A stretch of 64,000 nt of DNA from positions 1 through 64,000 of the forward strand of contig JAUICK010000015.1 in NCBI GenBank assembly GCA_030427865.1, in the 5' to 3' direction. Source of the DNA: Bacteroidia bacterium. Lineage in GTDB: Bacteria > Bacteroidota > Bacteroidia > Flavobacteriales > Flavobacteriaceae. The position numbers and the translations under genes are program-made. Under the pieces are notes generated by a model. That model had not been told where the DNA came from. It saw only the letters and a list, made by a program, of their open reading frames with translations, and did no database searches. Positions 45,184 to 54,287 of this stretch are shown here, one piece after another; positions within the stretch are counted from its first letter, which is position 1; every line of letters starts with the position of its first letter.

Positions 45184-46194
45184 TTATATCACACTAAATC
45201 CATACGCATAAGGATCATCGTCTGTATCTATAGTAATAATATTTTGTCCATAAATTTTTGCCCATCCTCTAATACTTGGAACAATTGCTTTTTGCTTTCC
45301 TATAAAAGTTTCTTGCTCTATTTTTCCAACAAAAGTACTTCCAATATAACTTTCATGAATAAATTCTTGCCCTACTTGTAGTTTTCCTTTAGCATGTAAT
45401 TGCGCTAATCTTGCTGATGTTCCTGTTCCACAAGGGCTTCTATCAATGGCTTTATCTCCATAAAAAACAGCATTTCTTCCGTCTGAAGTTTCATGAATTG
45501 AATTTCCTGTCCATAATAAATGTGTCACGCCTTTAATAGATTTGTTCTCTAAATGTACAAATTGGTTCGCATATTTTTGGTTGATACGTTTTCTTACTAT
45601 CTGAGAATATTGAATAATTTTAGCTGCAGTAAAGTCTTGAATTCCACTAAAATTTTTTTGTGGATCTATAATTGCATAAAAATTTCCACCGTAAGCAACA
45701 TCAAACATTATCTTACCTAATTCTGGGCATTTTATTGTCAAGTTTTCAGCAGCCAAATAACTTTTTACATTGGTTAGTTTTACCCAATCTACTTTATTGT
45801 TCGTTTGCTGATATTCAATCTCTACCAAACCTGCTGGTGCTTCCATTTTAATTTTTCCTGGAATTTTTGGTGTTATGAAACCTTTTTCAATGGCGATGGT
45901 AATTGTACCAATAGTTCCATGACCACACATGGGCAAACAACCTGAGGTTTCTATAAATAAAATGGCAAAATCGTTTTCTTTATGATGTGGAGGATATAAA
46001 ATTGAACCACTCATCATATCATGACCTCTGGGTTCAAACATTAAGCCTTTTCGTATCCAATCGAATTCTTTTATAAAGTACAAACGTTTTTCATTCATGG
46101 TTTTGCCCACCAATTCTGGGCCACCTTTCTTTATAACTCTTACAGGGTTTCCACAAGTATGGGCATCAATACAAACAAAAGTATGTTTACTCAT
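45184..46194 (-). CDS. 4-hydroxyproline 2-epimerase (proline racemase family)
   Basis: The enzyme inverts C2 of trans-4-hydroxy-L-proline to give cis-4-hydroxy-D-proline, the first step of this pathway. Both catalytic cysteines are present, Cys90 in MCGHGT and Cys255 in SPCGTGTSARL, so it is a racemase/epimerase and not the Thr-containing dehydratase of the same family. At 336 residues it has the normal length. The start overlaps the DUF885 gene end by 8 bp. Hydroxyproline is preferred over proline because the other three pathway enzymes are in the same operon. Confidence 0.92.
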   Translation of the reverse strand: MSKHTFVCIDAHTCGNPVRVIKKGGPELVGKTMNEKRLYFIKEFDWIRKGLMFEPRGHDMMSGSILYPPHHKENDFAILFIETSGCLPMCGHGTIGTITIAIEKGFITPKIPGKIKMEAPAGLVEIEYQQTNNKVDWVKLTNVKSYLAAENLTIKCPELGKIMFDVAYGGNFYAIIDPQKNFSGIQDFTAAKIIQYSQIVRKRINQKYANQFVHLENKSIKGVTHLLWTGNSIHETSDGRNAVFYGDKAIDRSPCGTGTSARLAQLHAKGKLQVGQEFIHESYIGSTFVGKIEQETFIGKQKAIVPSIRGWAKIYGQNIITIDTDDDPYAYGFSVI

Positions 46195-47929
46195 TTTTTA
46201 CTTTGTTGATATAATTATTAATTCTCTCTTCTAAAATAGCCAGAGTAACTGTTCCTTGTTCTAAAATAATTTCGTGAAAATCTCTAATATCAAACTTATT
46301 TTGTAACTCTTTTTCTGCTTTTTTTCGTAGTTCACGAATTTTTAGCTCACCTATTTTATAAGAAAGTGCTTGCCCTGGCCAAGAAATATACCTGTCTGTT
46401 TCTGTATTAATTTCGTGCAAAGACAATGCTGTATTTTCTGACATATAATTTACCACTTGCTCACGAGACCAACCTTTTGCGTGAATTCCTGTGTCTACCA
46501 CCAATCTACAAGCACGCCACATTTCGTAAGTAAATTTCCCAAATTGTTCGTAAGGAGTTGTGTACATTCCCATTTCATCTGCTAAAAATTCAGAATATAA
46601 GCCCCAACCTTCTCCGTACGCAGATAAGTATAAATCTTTACGGAATTGGGGGATGGAATCTCCCAACTCATTATTTAAACTTCCTTGTAAATGATGTCCA
46701 GGAACTGCCTCATGAACTGTTAATGAAGGTAAAGTGTATAAAGTTCTACTTGATAAATCGTATGTATTTACCCAATAATAACCAGGCGAAGTGCTATTTT
46801 TTGAAGTTCCAATATAACGTCCTCCTGTGTATTTTGGAGCAATTGCATCTGGAACAGGAGCAACACCATAAGGTTTTCTCGGTAAGGTTTTAAAGAATTT
46901 AGGTAATTGAGCATCCGCTCTTTTTGCCATATCTCTTGCAATCATTAATAATTCTTTTGGTGATTTGGCATAGAAATGTTTGTCTGTTCTCAAGAATTTT
47001 AAGAAATCTGCAAAAGATCCTATAAAGTTTAATTCTTTGATAATTTTTTGCATCTCTGCTTTAATTCTTGCAACTTCTTTTAATCCTATTTGATGAATAT
47101 CATCTGCTGTGTATTGTTTACTTGTAGTGTAAAAATTAATTCTATTTTGATAATAAGCTGCTCCATTTGGTGTTTCTGAAACCCCCAAAGTAGTTCTTGT
47201 TTTTGGTAAATATTCTGTTTCAAAAAAGGTTTTAATTCTTTTGAATTCTGGCACTACTTTTTGCTCTATAACATTTTTAGCAGCAGTTAAAACAGAATCT
47301 TTTTGAGATTGATGTAAACTTGATGGTAAATTTTGAAAAGGTTTGTAAAACGGACTTTTTTTAAAATCATCAACAATGTGGTTATTGTATGTAGATTCAT
47401 ATCCTTTAAAAATTACTTTTGGTTGTGATACTCCTTTTGCTAAGCCTTCTCTTAAATTAACAAAATGTTGATTTACAAACTCAGGTAAACTATTCAACTT
47501 TTTTAAATATTCTTTTACTTCCCAATAATTATTGAGTGGTTTTATTTGATAGTTTAAACTGCTATGAAAACCCGAATCTGATAATAATGGATTTAAAAAT
47601 CGCTCGAATTTGTAAAAATCAATTTTGTCTTGTAAAACAAACTTTAACAATTTTGCAGAAATTTGCTCTGTTTCAGAAAGTTCGTCCAGTTTGATGCACT
47701 TAAAATATTGCAGTTGATTTTCTGCATATTCTGCTTCTTGCTTATAATATCCTCTTGTGTATAGACCTAAAGGATATTTATTTTTATCATAAGATTCTCT
47801 TCTTTGATGAGATTGAATGATAATATCTAATTCTTTTGAAGAACTACTACATTTTTCTTCTCTATTATTACAAGAAATTATCAACGTTAAAAAGACAACA
47901 CTAAAAAGAAATTTATACAGCTTCCTCAT
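46187..47929 (-). CDS. DUF885 lipoprotein, probable zinc peptidase
   Basis: A 580-residue DUF885 protein with a lipoprotein signal (LIISC near residue 20). The conserved HEAVPGHHLQGSL segment resembles a zinc-protease site, followed by YGEGWGLYSE (possible Glu ligand) and the family C-terminal ALSYKIGELKI. Members are thought to be carboxypeptidases or dipeptidases, but few have been tested. Its place between the semialdehyde dehydrogenase (1-bp overlap, TAATG) and the epimerase (8-bp overlap) suggests it releases hydroxyproline from peptides in the periplasm. Confidence 0.88.
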   Translation of the reverse strand: MRKLYKFLFSVVFLTLIISCNNREEKCSSSSKELDIIIQSHQRRESYDKNKYPLGLYTRGYYKQEAEYAENQLQYFKCIKLDELSETEQISAKLLKFVLQDKIDFYKFERFLNPLLSDSGFHSSLNYQIKPLNNYWEVKEYLKKLNSLPEFVNQHFVNLREGLAKGVSQPKVIFKGYESTYNNHIVDDFKKSPFYKPFQNLPSSLHQSQKDSVLTAAKNVIEQKVVPEFKRIKTFFETEYLPKTRTTLGVSETPNGAAYYQNRINFYTTSKQYTADDIHQIGLKEVARIKAEMQKIIKELNFIGSFADFLKFLRTDKHFYAKSPKELLMIARDMAKRADAQLPKFFKTLPRKPYGVAPVPDAIAPKYTGGRYIGTSKNSTSPGYYWVNTYDLSSRTLYTLPSLTVHEAVPGHHLQGSLNNELGDSIPQFRKDLYLSAYGEGWGLYSEFLADEMGMYTTPYEQFGKFTYEMWRACRLVVDTGIHAKGWSREQVVNYMSENTALSLHEINTETDRYISWPGQALSYKIGELKIRELRKKAEKELQNKFDIRDFHEIILEQGTVTLAILEERINNYINKVKNE

Positions 47930-49509
47930 TATATTTTTTGATTGGTTCTTTTACCTTCTACAGTTCTAAATATGTCTAAAGGATTCTCATTTTGTAATTC
48001 CTTAGGCAGCAAAGAATTTGGCCAATCTTGATAGCTAAAAGGACGCACCCAACGTTTTATAGAATTGATACCTACTGCTGTAAATCTACTATCTGTAGAA
48101 GCTGGATATGGACCTCCGTGAACCATAGATTCACAAACCTCAACTCCTGTTGGAACTCCGTTAAAAATAATACGTCCTACTCTATTTTGCAATGCAGCAA
48201 CTAAAGAGGTATAATTATTCACTTCATTTTCATCTGAAATTATGGTTCCAGTTAATTGACCTTCTAAATTGGCAATTATTTGTTCTAATTCGTTTTCATT
48301 TTCACACTGCACTACCATAGAAAAAGGCCCAAAAACTTCTAAATGTAAGGTTGAATTTTCTAAAAAGTCTTTCCCATTAACAGAAACAACAGTTTGTTGG
48401 GCATAATTATTTTCTACTTCTGCTTCGTAATTGGCGGTAATTGTTACATTTTCTTGTGAAACCACCTTTTCTTTGTTTGCATTGTACCCTTTTTTGATGT
48501 TGGGATGCAACATACAAGATGGGTTTATTTTGATAATTTCATCAGATAAATTATTAATGAAACTTGTTAAATTTTCACTTTTAATTCCAAGAATTAAACC
48601 AGGATTTGTACAAAACTGTCCTGTGCCTAAAGTAATAGAATTAGCATAGGTTTTTGCAATTTCTTGATGTCTGTTTTCTAATGCTTTTGGTAAAATAACT
48701 ACAGGATTTATACTGCCCATTTCAGCAAAAACAGGAATTGGTTCTTCTCTTTTTGCAGCTAAATCTAACAATGCTCTTCCTCCTTTTATGCTTCCTGTAA
48801 AACCTACAGCTTTTACTTTTGGGTTGACTACTAATTGTTGCCCAACTTCTATTCCGCTTGAATTTAGATTAGAAAAAACGCCATTTGGCATCCCAGTTTT
48901 ATGGGCTGCTTTTACAATTGCTGATGCCACTAATTCTCCTGTTCCTGCATGCATTGGATGCGATTTTACAATTACAGGACAACCTGCTGCTAAAGCTGCT
49001 GCTGTGTCTCCACCTGCAGTAGAATATGCTAAAGGAAAATTACTTGCGCCAAAAACCACAACTGGACCTAAAGGAATGAGCATTTTTCTAATATCTAACT
49101 TTGGTATTGGCTCTCTGTTAGGTTGTGCTAAATCTATGGTTGCTTCTAGCCAAGAACCTTCTGCAACTAAATTTGCAAAACTTCTTAATTGTCCAACAGT
49201 TCTACCTCTTTCTCCTTTTGCTCTTCCTTCTAACAGACCTGTTTCAGAACAATACATTTTTACTAATTCGTCATCTAAAGCTAAAATTTCGTCTGCAATG
49301 GTGTTTAAAAAATCTGCTTTTCTTTTTCCTGAAATGAACCTGAACTCTTGAAAAGCTTTTGATGCTAAAGTAACTGCTTCTTGAATTTCTTCTGAAGAGG
49401 CTTCTGTAAAAACAGTACTATTTTCTGTATTTAATTCTGGATTAAAAGTTTGAAACGTTTTGTTTCCGTTGGCAGATAATTGATTGCCTATGTAGTTTTT
49501 TCCTGTCAT
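47929..49509 (-). CDS. alpha-ketoglutaric semialdehyde dehydrogenase (NADP+)
   Basis: The last step of hydroxyproline breakdown, oxidising 2,5-dioxopentanoate to 2-oxoglutarate. The 526 residues are typical of the KGSADH aldehyde dehydrogenase group. Motifs are VVFGASNFPLAYSTAGGD (cofactor region), FTGSIKGGRAL, catalytic Glu263 in FAEMGSINPV and Cys300 in GTGQFCTNPG. The GVEVCESMVHGGPYPAS segment near the C terminus is characteristic of this group. A composite repeat separates it from the deaminase gene upstream. Confidence 0.93.
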   Translation of the reverse strand: MTGKNYIGNQLSANGNKTFQTFNPELNTENSTVFTEASSEEIQEAVTLASKAFQEFRFISGKRKADFLNTIADEILALDDELVKMYCSETGLLEGRAKGERGRTVGQLRSFANLVAEGSWLEATIDLAQPNREPIPKLDIRKMLIPLGPVVVFGASNFPLAYSTAGGDTAAALAAGCPVIVKSHPMHAGTGELVASAIVKAAHKTGMPNGVFSNLNSSGIEVGQQLVVNPKVKAVGFTGSIKGGRALLDLAAKREEPIPVFAEMGSINPVVILPKALENRHQEIAKTYANSITLGTGQFCTNPGLILGIKSENLTSFINNLSDEIIKINPSCMLHPNIKKGYNANKEKVVSQENVTITANYEAEVENNYAQQTVVSVNGKDFLENSTLHLEVFGPFSMVVQCENENELEQIIANLEGQLTGTIISDENEVNNYTSLVAALQNRVGRIIFNGVPTGVEVCESMVHGGPYPASTDSRFTAVGINSIKRWVRPFSYQDWPNSLLPKELQNENPLDIFRTVEGKRTNQKI

Positions 49510-49529
49510 CTTTTTGTTTGCGATTCGCT

Positions 49530-49711
49530 AGTTTGTGTTAGGGATTGAAACGGCATCCTTTTTTAGCCTATTTAAATTTGCGTTATTACGAGGAACAAAG
49601 TAATCTCTTTAATTAAGAGATTGCCAGAGTTTACAAAAAAGTAAACTTCGTAATGACAGCTAAAAAAGATACAATGTAAAGCCCGACTTTACTGCCAAAT
49701 GCTTTTGGCAG
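49530..49711. repeat. nested, hairpin-rich MITE-like element inside the hydroxyproline operon
   Basis: An outer unit is marked by GGGATTGAAACGGCATCC (49540-49557) and by an inverted pair, GCATCCTTTTTTAGC near 49553 and GCTAAAAAAGATAC near 49659. Inside is a unit ended by GTTATTACGAGG and CTTCGTAATGAC (inverted), with two perfect hairpins (AATCTCTT/AAGAGATT and GTTTAC/GTAAAC). A further 8-bp hairpin, CTGCCAAA/TTTGGCAG, is at 49692-49711, just after the deaminase gene. It lies between that gene and the semialdehyde dehydrogenase gene. Confidence 0.6.
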
Positions 49712-49729
49712 AAAGTAACACTCTAATTA

Positions 49730-50647
49730 TTATAAATTTTTATAATCTGGCAATATTGGTCTTATTGTTAGAGCATCTGTAATTATTTTTTCTATTCTTA
49801 TTCTTTCTTCGCCTTCTAAAATCAATCTTGGCGCTCTCACATACTCATTTCCGATACCTGTATGTACTGATGCCATTTTAATGTATTGCACTAATTTTGG
49901 ATGAATATCTAACTCTAAAAGTGGCATAAACCATCTGTAAATGGCAATAGCTTCTTGTATTCTATTGGCTTTTACCAACTCGTAAATTGCCACAGTTTCT
50001 GCTGGAAAAGCATCTACCAAACCAGCAACCCAGCCCTCTGCACCTAATACCAAACTTTCTAAGGCTAAGGTATCTACTCCTGTCATAATTGCTAATCTGT
50101 TTCCAAATTTATTTTTTATTCTGGTGATATTTGTTGTATCTCTTGTAGATTCTTTTACTGCTTGGATGTTTGGACATTCATGTAACAATTCTTCGAACAT
50201 CTCTAAAGTAACAAATAATTTGTAATCTATTGGATTGTTGTAAATCATAATTGGTAAAGAAGTGTTTTTAGCTACGGTTTTAAAATAGGCAACTACTTCT
50301 GCATCGCTTGCTTTGTAACGCATAGGGGGCAGCATCATTAAACCACTTGCACCATCTTCTTCTGCAGCTTTAGCCAAAGCAATTGCGGCTTTTGTGGTTT
50401 GTTCTGCTATATTTATTAACACTGGTACTTTTCCGTTTACAAAAGCCACTGTTTCTTTAGTTAACCTTCTTCCTTCTTCTTTAGACAAAGTACTTGCTTC
50501 TCCTAAAGTTCCGCCTAAAACAAGACCATGAACACCTGCATCTAATTGTGCTTTAATATTTACTTTATACATGTTTAAATCTAACTCATCATTTGCATTA
50601 AACTGAGTAGTTACTGCTGGCATTACGCCCTCCCATTTAAATTTCAT
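49730..50647 (-). CDS. 1-pyrroline-4-hydroxy-2-carboxylate deaminase (DapA/NAL family)
   Basis: A 305-residue class I aldolase-fold protein of the dihydrodipicolinate synthase family. The active site shows Tyr136 in MIYNNPIDY and the Schiff-base Lys165 in QAVKEST; the phosphate/carboxylate loop is GGTLGEAS (47-52 region) rather than the GTTGE of DapA. In hydroxyproline operons this protein deaminates the pyrroline to alpha-ketoglutaric semialdehyde. It is the first gene of the operon, divergent from the AraC regulator. Assignment over plain DapA rests on context. Confidence 0.88.
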   Translation of the reverse strand: MKFKWEGVMPAVTTQFNANDELDLNMYKVNIKAQLDAGVHGLVLGGTLGEASTLSKEEGRRLTKETVAFVNGKVPVLINIAEQTTKAAIALAKAAEEDGASGLMMLPPMRYKASDAEVVAYFKTVAKNTSLPIMIYNNPIDYKLFVTLEMFEELLHECPNIQAVKESTRDTTNITRIKNKFGNRLAIMTGVDTLALESLVLGAEGWVAGLVDAFPAETVAIYELVKANRIQEAIAIYRWFMPLLELDIHPKLVQYIKMASVHTGIGNEYVRAPRLILEGEERIRIEKIITDALTIRPILPDYKNL

Positions 50648-50729
50648 TTTATTTTTTTTTAATGAATTGTAAAATTAGAGAAGAACTTGTTTTAAAAATA
50701 CTATTAAATTATTCATTTTTGATATTATA

Positions 50730-50746
50730 TTATCTTAATAAGATAA
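50730..50746. promoter_or_regulatory. palindrome in the hydroxyproline operon/AraC divergent region
   Basis: A perfect 7-bp inverted repeat TTATCTT-AAT-AAGATAA lies 83 bases before the deaminase gene and 164 bases before the regulator gene, a reasonable place for an operator. In such AT-rich DNA a chance origin is possible. Confidence 0.35.
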
Positions 50747-50909
50747 AAATAAATTTTAATTGAATATTTTTGTACTAAATATTTTTCATTAAAGAAAATT
50801 ATACTTTGTTAAAAAAATATGATATAATCTTTAGCCACGAATTTGCGAATATTTTACTTCAATTGTTAATTTAACAAATAAAACTCGTTGGTTTTTATAT
50901 TCTACAGAA

Positions 50910-51764
50910 ATGAAAGTTTATCCTTTTAAAATACCAAAACCAGAAAATAATACCCTTATCTATCAGGAAGATATTGAGTTGGTTTTTTATGATAAATTGC
51001 ATCAGCATGATGAAATTCAAATTAGTTTTATAGAAAAAGGAAATGGAACTTTATTAATTGGAGATCGTATTTATAACTATAAGAGTAATGATGTTTTTGT
51101 TATTGGCAGCAATTTGCCTCATGCTTTTAAAAGTGATACAAACACTAATGTCGAGTCTAAAATGTTGAGTTTGTTTTTTACAGAAAATTCTTTTGGCGCC
51201 TCTTTCTTTTCTTTAAATGAATTTTCTGAGATAAATAATATTTTCCCAAAATCATTACAGGGTTTAATAGTAAAAAACAACAAAGAAACTATTATTACTC
51301 TTTTTAAAAGATTAAAAAAAGCCACAAAATTAGAACGTTTTATTCTTTTTTTAGAAGTTTTAAAAATTGTTTCTAAAAGTAAAACAGAACCATTATCTAA
51401 CTTTATATACCTTAAAAGTTTTTCTGATGTAGAAGGAAAAAAATTACGAGAGGTGTTTGATTACACTTTAGAAAACTATAAAAATTCTATTTATTTAGAA
51501 GATATCGCTAATGTTGCTAACATGACAAAAAATGCATTTTGTAAGTATTTTAAAAAACGTACCAATAAAACATACATTAGTTTTTTAACCGAAATTCGAA
51601 TTGAAAATGCTTGCAAACTACTAATAGACGATATGGATTTATCTATTAGCGAAATTGCTTATACTTCTGGATTTAATAACATTTCTAATTTTAATAGAAA
51701 ATTTAAAGAAATAAAAAAAATATCGCCATTACACTATCGCAGAAAAAAAGGTGTTTATTCTTAA
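50910..51764 (+). CDS. AraC-family transcriptional regulator
   Basis: A 284-residue regulator. The N-terminal cupin-like domain (about 15-110, with HQHDEIQISFIEKGNGTLLIGD) probably binds the effector, and the C-terminal 100 residues form the double helix-turn-helix (IYLEDIANVANMTKNAFCKYFKKRTN and LSISEIAYTSGFNNISNFNRKFKE). It is divergent from the hydroxyproline operon, so it most likely controls it in response to hydroxyproline or an intermediate. Confidence 0.92.
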   Translation: MKVYPFKIPKPENNTLIYQEDIELVFYDKLHQHDEIQISFIEKGNGTLLIGDRIYNYKSNDVFVIGSNLPHAFKSDTNTNVESKMLSLFFTENSFGASFFSLNEFSEINNIFPKSLQGLIVKNNKETIITLFKRLKKATKLERFILFLEVLKIVSKSKTEPLSNFIYLKSFSDVEGKKLREVFDYTLENYKNSIYLEDIANVANMTKNAFCKYFKKRTNKTYISFLTEIRIENACKLLIDDMDLSISEIAYTSGFNNISNFNRKFKEIKKISPLHYRRKKGVYS

Positions 51765-51806
51765 AAAATGCTGAATAGGTTCTTTTTAAAAAATAAATCT
51801 TTGTTA

Positions 51807-52175
51807 TTAAAGTTCTTCTAATTCTTTTTGTGCTTTTTTTGTTAATCCCTTTACCACCATAACATAAGAATGATTGATAAGCTCTCTAACCAAATTATCA
51901 GAAACATCGCTTGTGTTTATGGTTACTGTGTTCCATAGTCGCTTGTTCATGTGCCAACCAGGGTTAATACCTTCATACTCTGCTCGCAATTCTTCGGCTT
52001 TTTCTGGGTCGCATTTTAAGTTGATACTTTCTTCACCTCTTTCCCATTTATCTAAACTAGAAAGTGCAAACATTTTGTTCATCACTTTAAAAACCAATGT
52101 TACCTCATCAAAAGGGAAATGTTCAGTTACACCTTTTTTTGCCATACAAAAATCTCTAAGTTGTTCTATATCCAT
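51807..52175 (-). CDS. MmcQ/YjbR-family protein
   Basis: A 122-residue protein of the MmcQ/YjbR family, a CyaY-like fold once called DNA-binding. Typical features are MAKKGVTEHFPFDEVTLVFKVMNKMFAL at the start, SINLKCDPEKAEELR and the C-terminal HMNKRLWNTVTIN. The biological role is unresolved. It is convergent with the AraC gene and not part of the hydroxyproline operon. Confidence 0.9.
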   Translation of the reverse strand: MDIEQLRDFCMAKKGVTEHFPFDEVTLVFKVMNKMFALSSLDKWERGEESINLKCDPEKAEELRAEYEGINPGWHMNKRLWNTVTINTSDVSDNLVRELINHSYVMVVKGLTKKAQKELEEL

Positions 52176-52343
52176 AATTGGTTGTTATAAAAATGTATAG
52201 AATTATGATGGTAAAACAAATAATTAGTGATAAAATTCTACAATAAATAGAAATCTTCACTTTTCTTTACATTTTGCATTTATTATATTAAGTTTTACTT
52301 TAAAAAAGTATCTTTATACATCAAATCTACAATTATTTTCGAT

Positions 52344-53324
52344 ATGGAAAATGAATTTTTAGAAAACACATCGATCATTAGTTATTCTGCTAAGAATTAC
52401 GAGAAAAATCATTTTTCTTCTCTTTCTGAAATTGTTTTAACTAATAAAACACCAACTTCAGAATGGTTAAACACTTATGGCTTACAATTTAAAGAAGTTT
52501 TTAAAAACATTATTATAGAAAACAAATTAGATGATTTCTTAATTAAATTGTTAATGGATAAAGAGCATTCTAACAAAGTAATTCTATTAGATGATGTGGT
52601 TTTTATTTCTACTCGTGTTTTAATTACCAAGAGCGAGATTTTAGACTCTGAGCAAATGTTTTTTATTGTTTCTTCTAGTTTTTTATGGAGTATCCAAGAA
52701 AAAAAAGGTGATTATTTTAACTGGATTAGAGAACGTTTAGAAGGAAATAAAGGTATTGTTAGAAAGAAAAAAACCGATTATTTGCTCTTTTTAATTTTGG
52801 AATCTATTATAGATAATTACGAGGATGCTTATCAGAAAAATGCTGATTTGAATTCTGATCGATTAAATTCTTCAAACATTAAACCTACTCCAGAGTTTAC
52901 ATCATTGGTAGAGAAAAGAAAACAAGAATTATTTAATTTTAAAAAAGCAACACTTAGTTTAAGAGATACTATTATTAAATTAGACAAAATAGAAATTGAC
53001 AATTTTGATGTAAAGTATTTTAGCGAACTCAAAGAACAAACCAACAACTTAATATCGAATATCGATTTTGAATTACAAGAATTAGAAAGTAAAATTAATT
53101 TGATTTTTAGTATTCAAGGACACAGATTAAATGAGGTTATGAAAACTTTAACCATTTTATCTGTAATTTTTATTCCGTTAACATTTTTAGCGGGAATTTA
53201 TGGTATGAATTTTACCAACATTCCAGAACTTAATTTTAAATATGGATATTTTATACTTTTAGGAATTATGGTAGTGATTACTATTATTTCTGTGTGGTAT
53301 TTTAAACGTAAGAAGTGGTTTTAA
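52344..53324 (+). CDS. corA: CorA-family divalent cation transporter
   Basis: A 326-residue magnesium (or cobalt) channel. A long cytosolic alpha/beta domain with stalk helix is followed by two C-terminal membrane segments (about 265-285 and 300-320). The selectivity motif GMN in IYGMNFTNIPEL lies after the first segment, and the tail is basic (FKRKKWF), as in other CorA proteins. It stands alone between convergent neighbours. Confidence 0.92.
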   Translation: MENEFLENTSIISYSAKNYEKNHFSSLSEIVLTNKTPTSEWLNTYGLQFKEVFKNIIIENKLDDFLIKLLMDKEHSNKVILLDDVVFISTRVLITKSEILDSEQMFFIVSSSFLWSIQEKKGDYFNWIRERLEGNKGIVRKKKTDYLLFLILESIIDNYEDAYQKNADLNSDRLNSSNIKPTPEFTSLVEKRKQELFNFKKATLSLRDTIIKLDKIEIDNFDVKYFSELKEQTNNLISNIDFELQELESKINLIFSIQGHRLNEVMKTLTILSVIFIPLTFLAGIYGMNFTNIPELNFKYGYFILLGIMVVITIISVWYFKRKKWF

Positions 53325-53346
53325 TTTTAGACTTTAGAAGTGAAAT

Positions 53347-54285
53347 TTATTCACCTAAAAAATCTTTTAAAACCAACAAACTTTCTTTAGGGTTTTCTTC
53401 CATAGGAACATGACCCGAATTTTCTAAGACTACTAGTTTAGAGTTTGGCAAAATGCTATCCATTCGTTTTCCATTGTCTAAAGGAATCCATAAATCTTTT
53501 GCGCCCCAAATTAATAATGTTGGTGTTTGTACACTTTTTAACTTTTCTAAATTCGCTTTTGCGCCTAATTTAAAATCGGTTTTTGCTCTGTCTATAAACG
53601 CTTTTCTATTCCCTTCTCTTAAAGCCATTTTATGGTAACGAGAAATAAGTTTATCTGTAACTTTTGTTTTGTCTGCATAGACTTCTTGTATATTTTTTTT
53701 AATGAAAAACTTTGGAGTTACATATAAAAACAATGTATTTAAAAGAGGTGTTTTTGCCATTTTAAAAACGGCTGGTTGTTCTTTGTTTGTGGGTAAACCA
53801 CTTGCGTCTACTAAAATAAGTTTTTCTATTTTGTTTGGGTTTTCTGCTGCATAATTCCATGCAATATTTCCGCCTAAAGAATTGCCAGCTAAATGAAACT
53901 TATTAATTTTTGTTTTTAATAAAAATTGATACAAAAAATTAGTGTAAGATTTTATAGAATAATCAGCAGTTTTATTAGGACCAGTGAGTCCAAATGCAGG
54001 CAAGTCCATTCTAATAACTCTGTTTGTTTTTTTGAGTTCTTTGGCCCAATCATCCCAAGTGTGTAAAGATGCTGCTGTACCATGAATTAAGACAATTGGA
54101 AACCCTTTTCCTTCATCTCTATAATGCACTTGCATTCCATCAATTTCTATGAATTTAGAATGTTCGTTAGCATACTCTTTTTTTAAATTTTCTACAGAAA
54201 TATCTGAATAAACTACTTCTTTTATCAATAAAGCTAAGACAACAAGAACGCTATAAAAAAAATATTTCTTATTGTTGTTTTTCAT
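53347..54285 (-). CDS. alpha/beta hydrolase, membrane-anchored or exported
   Basis: A 312-residue hydrolase with an N-terminal hydrophobic segment (about 8-25). The oxyanion region is VLIHGTAASLHTW, the nucleophile elbow is LAGNSLGGNIAW, the acid is near LLIWGAKDLWIP and the His in SGHVPMEENP. Substrate unknown. It follows the cyclase gene by 2 bp and belongs to the ruvC-hemW-cyclase transcript. Confidence 0.9.
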   Translation of the reverse strand: MKNNNKKYFFYSVLVVLALLIKEVVYSDISVENLKKEYANEHSKFIEIDGMQVHYRDEGKGFPIVLIHGTAASLHTWDDWAKELKKTNRVIRMDLPAFGLTGPNKTADYSIKSYTNFLYQFLLKTKINKFHLAGNSLGGNIAWNYAAENPNKIEKLILVDASGLPTNKEQPAVFKMAKTPLLNTLFLYVTPKFFIKKNIQEVYADKTKVTDKLISRYHKMALREGNRKAFIDRAKTDFKLGAKANLEKLKSVQTPTLLIWGAKDLWIPLDNGKRMDSILPNSKLVVLENSGHVPMEENPKESLLVLKDFLGE

Positions 54286-54287
54286 TA

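Noticed and set aside
48788..49351. A 187-codon open frame opposite the semialdehyde dehydrogenase gene
   Set aside because: It lies wholly within a well-conserved gene on the other strand, has low-complexity composition (Pro/Ala/Leu-rich) and matches no family.
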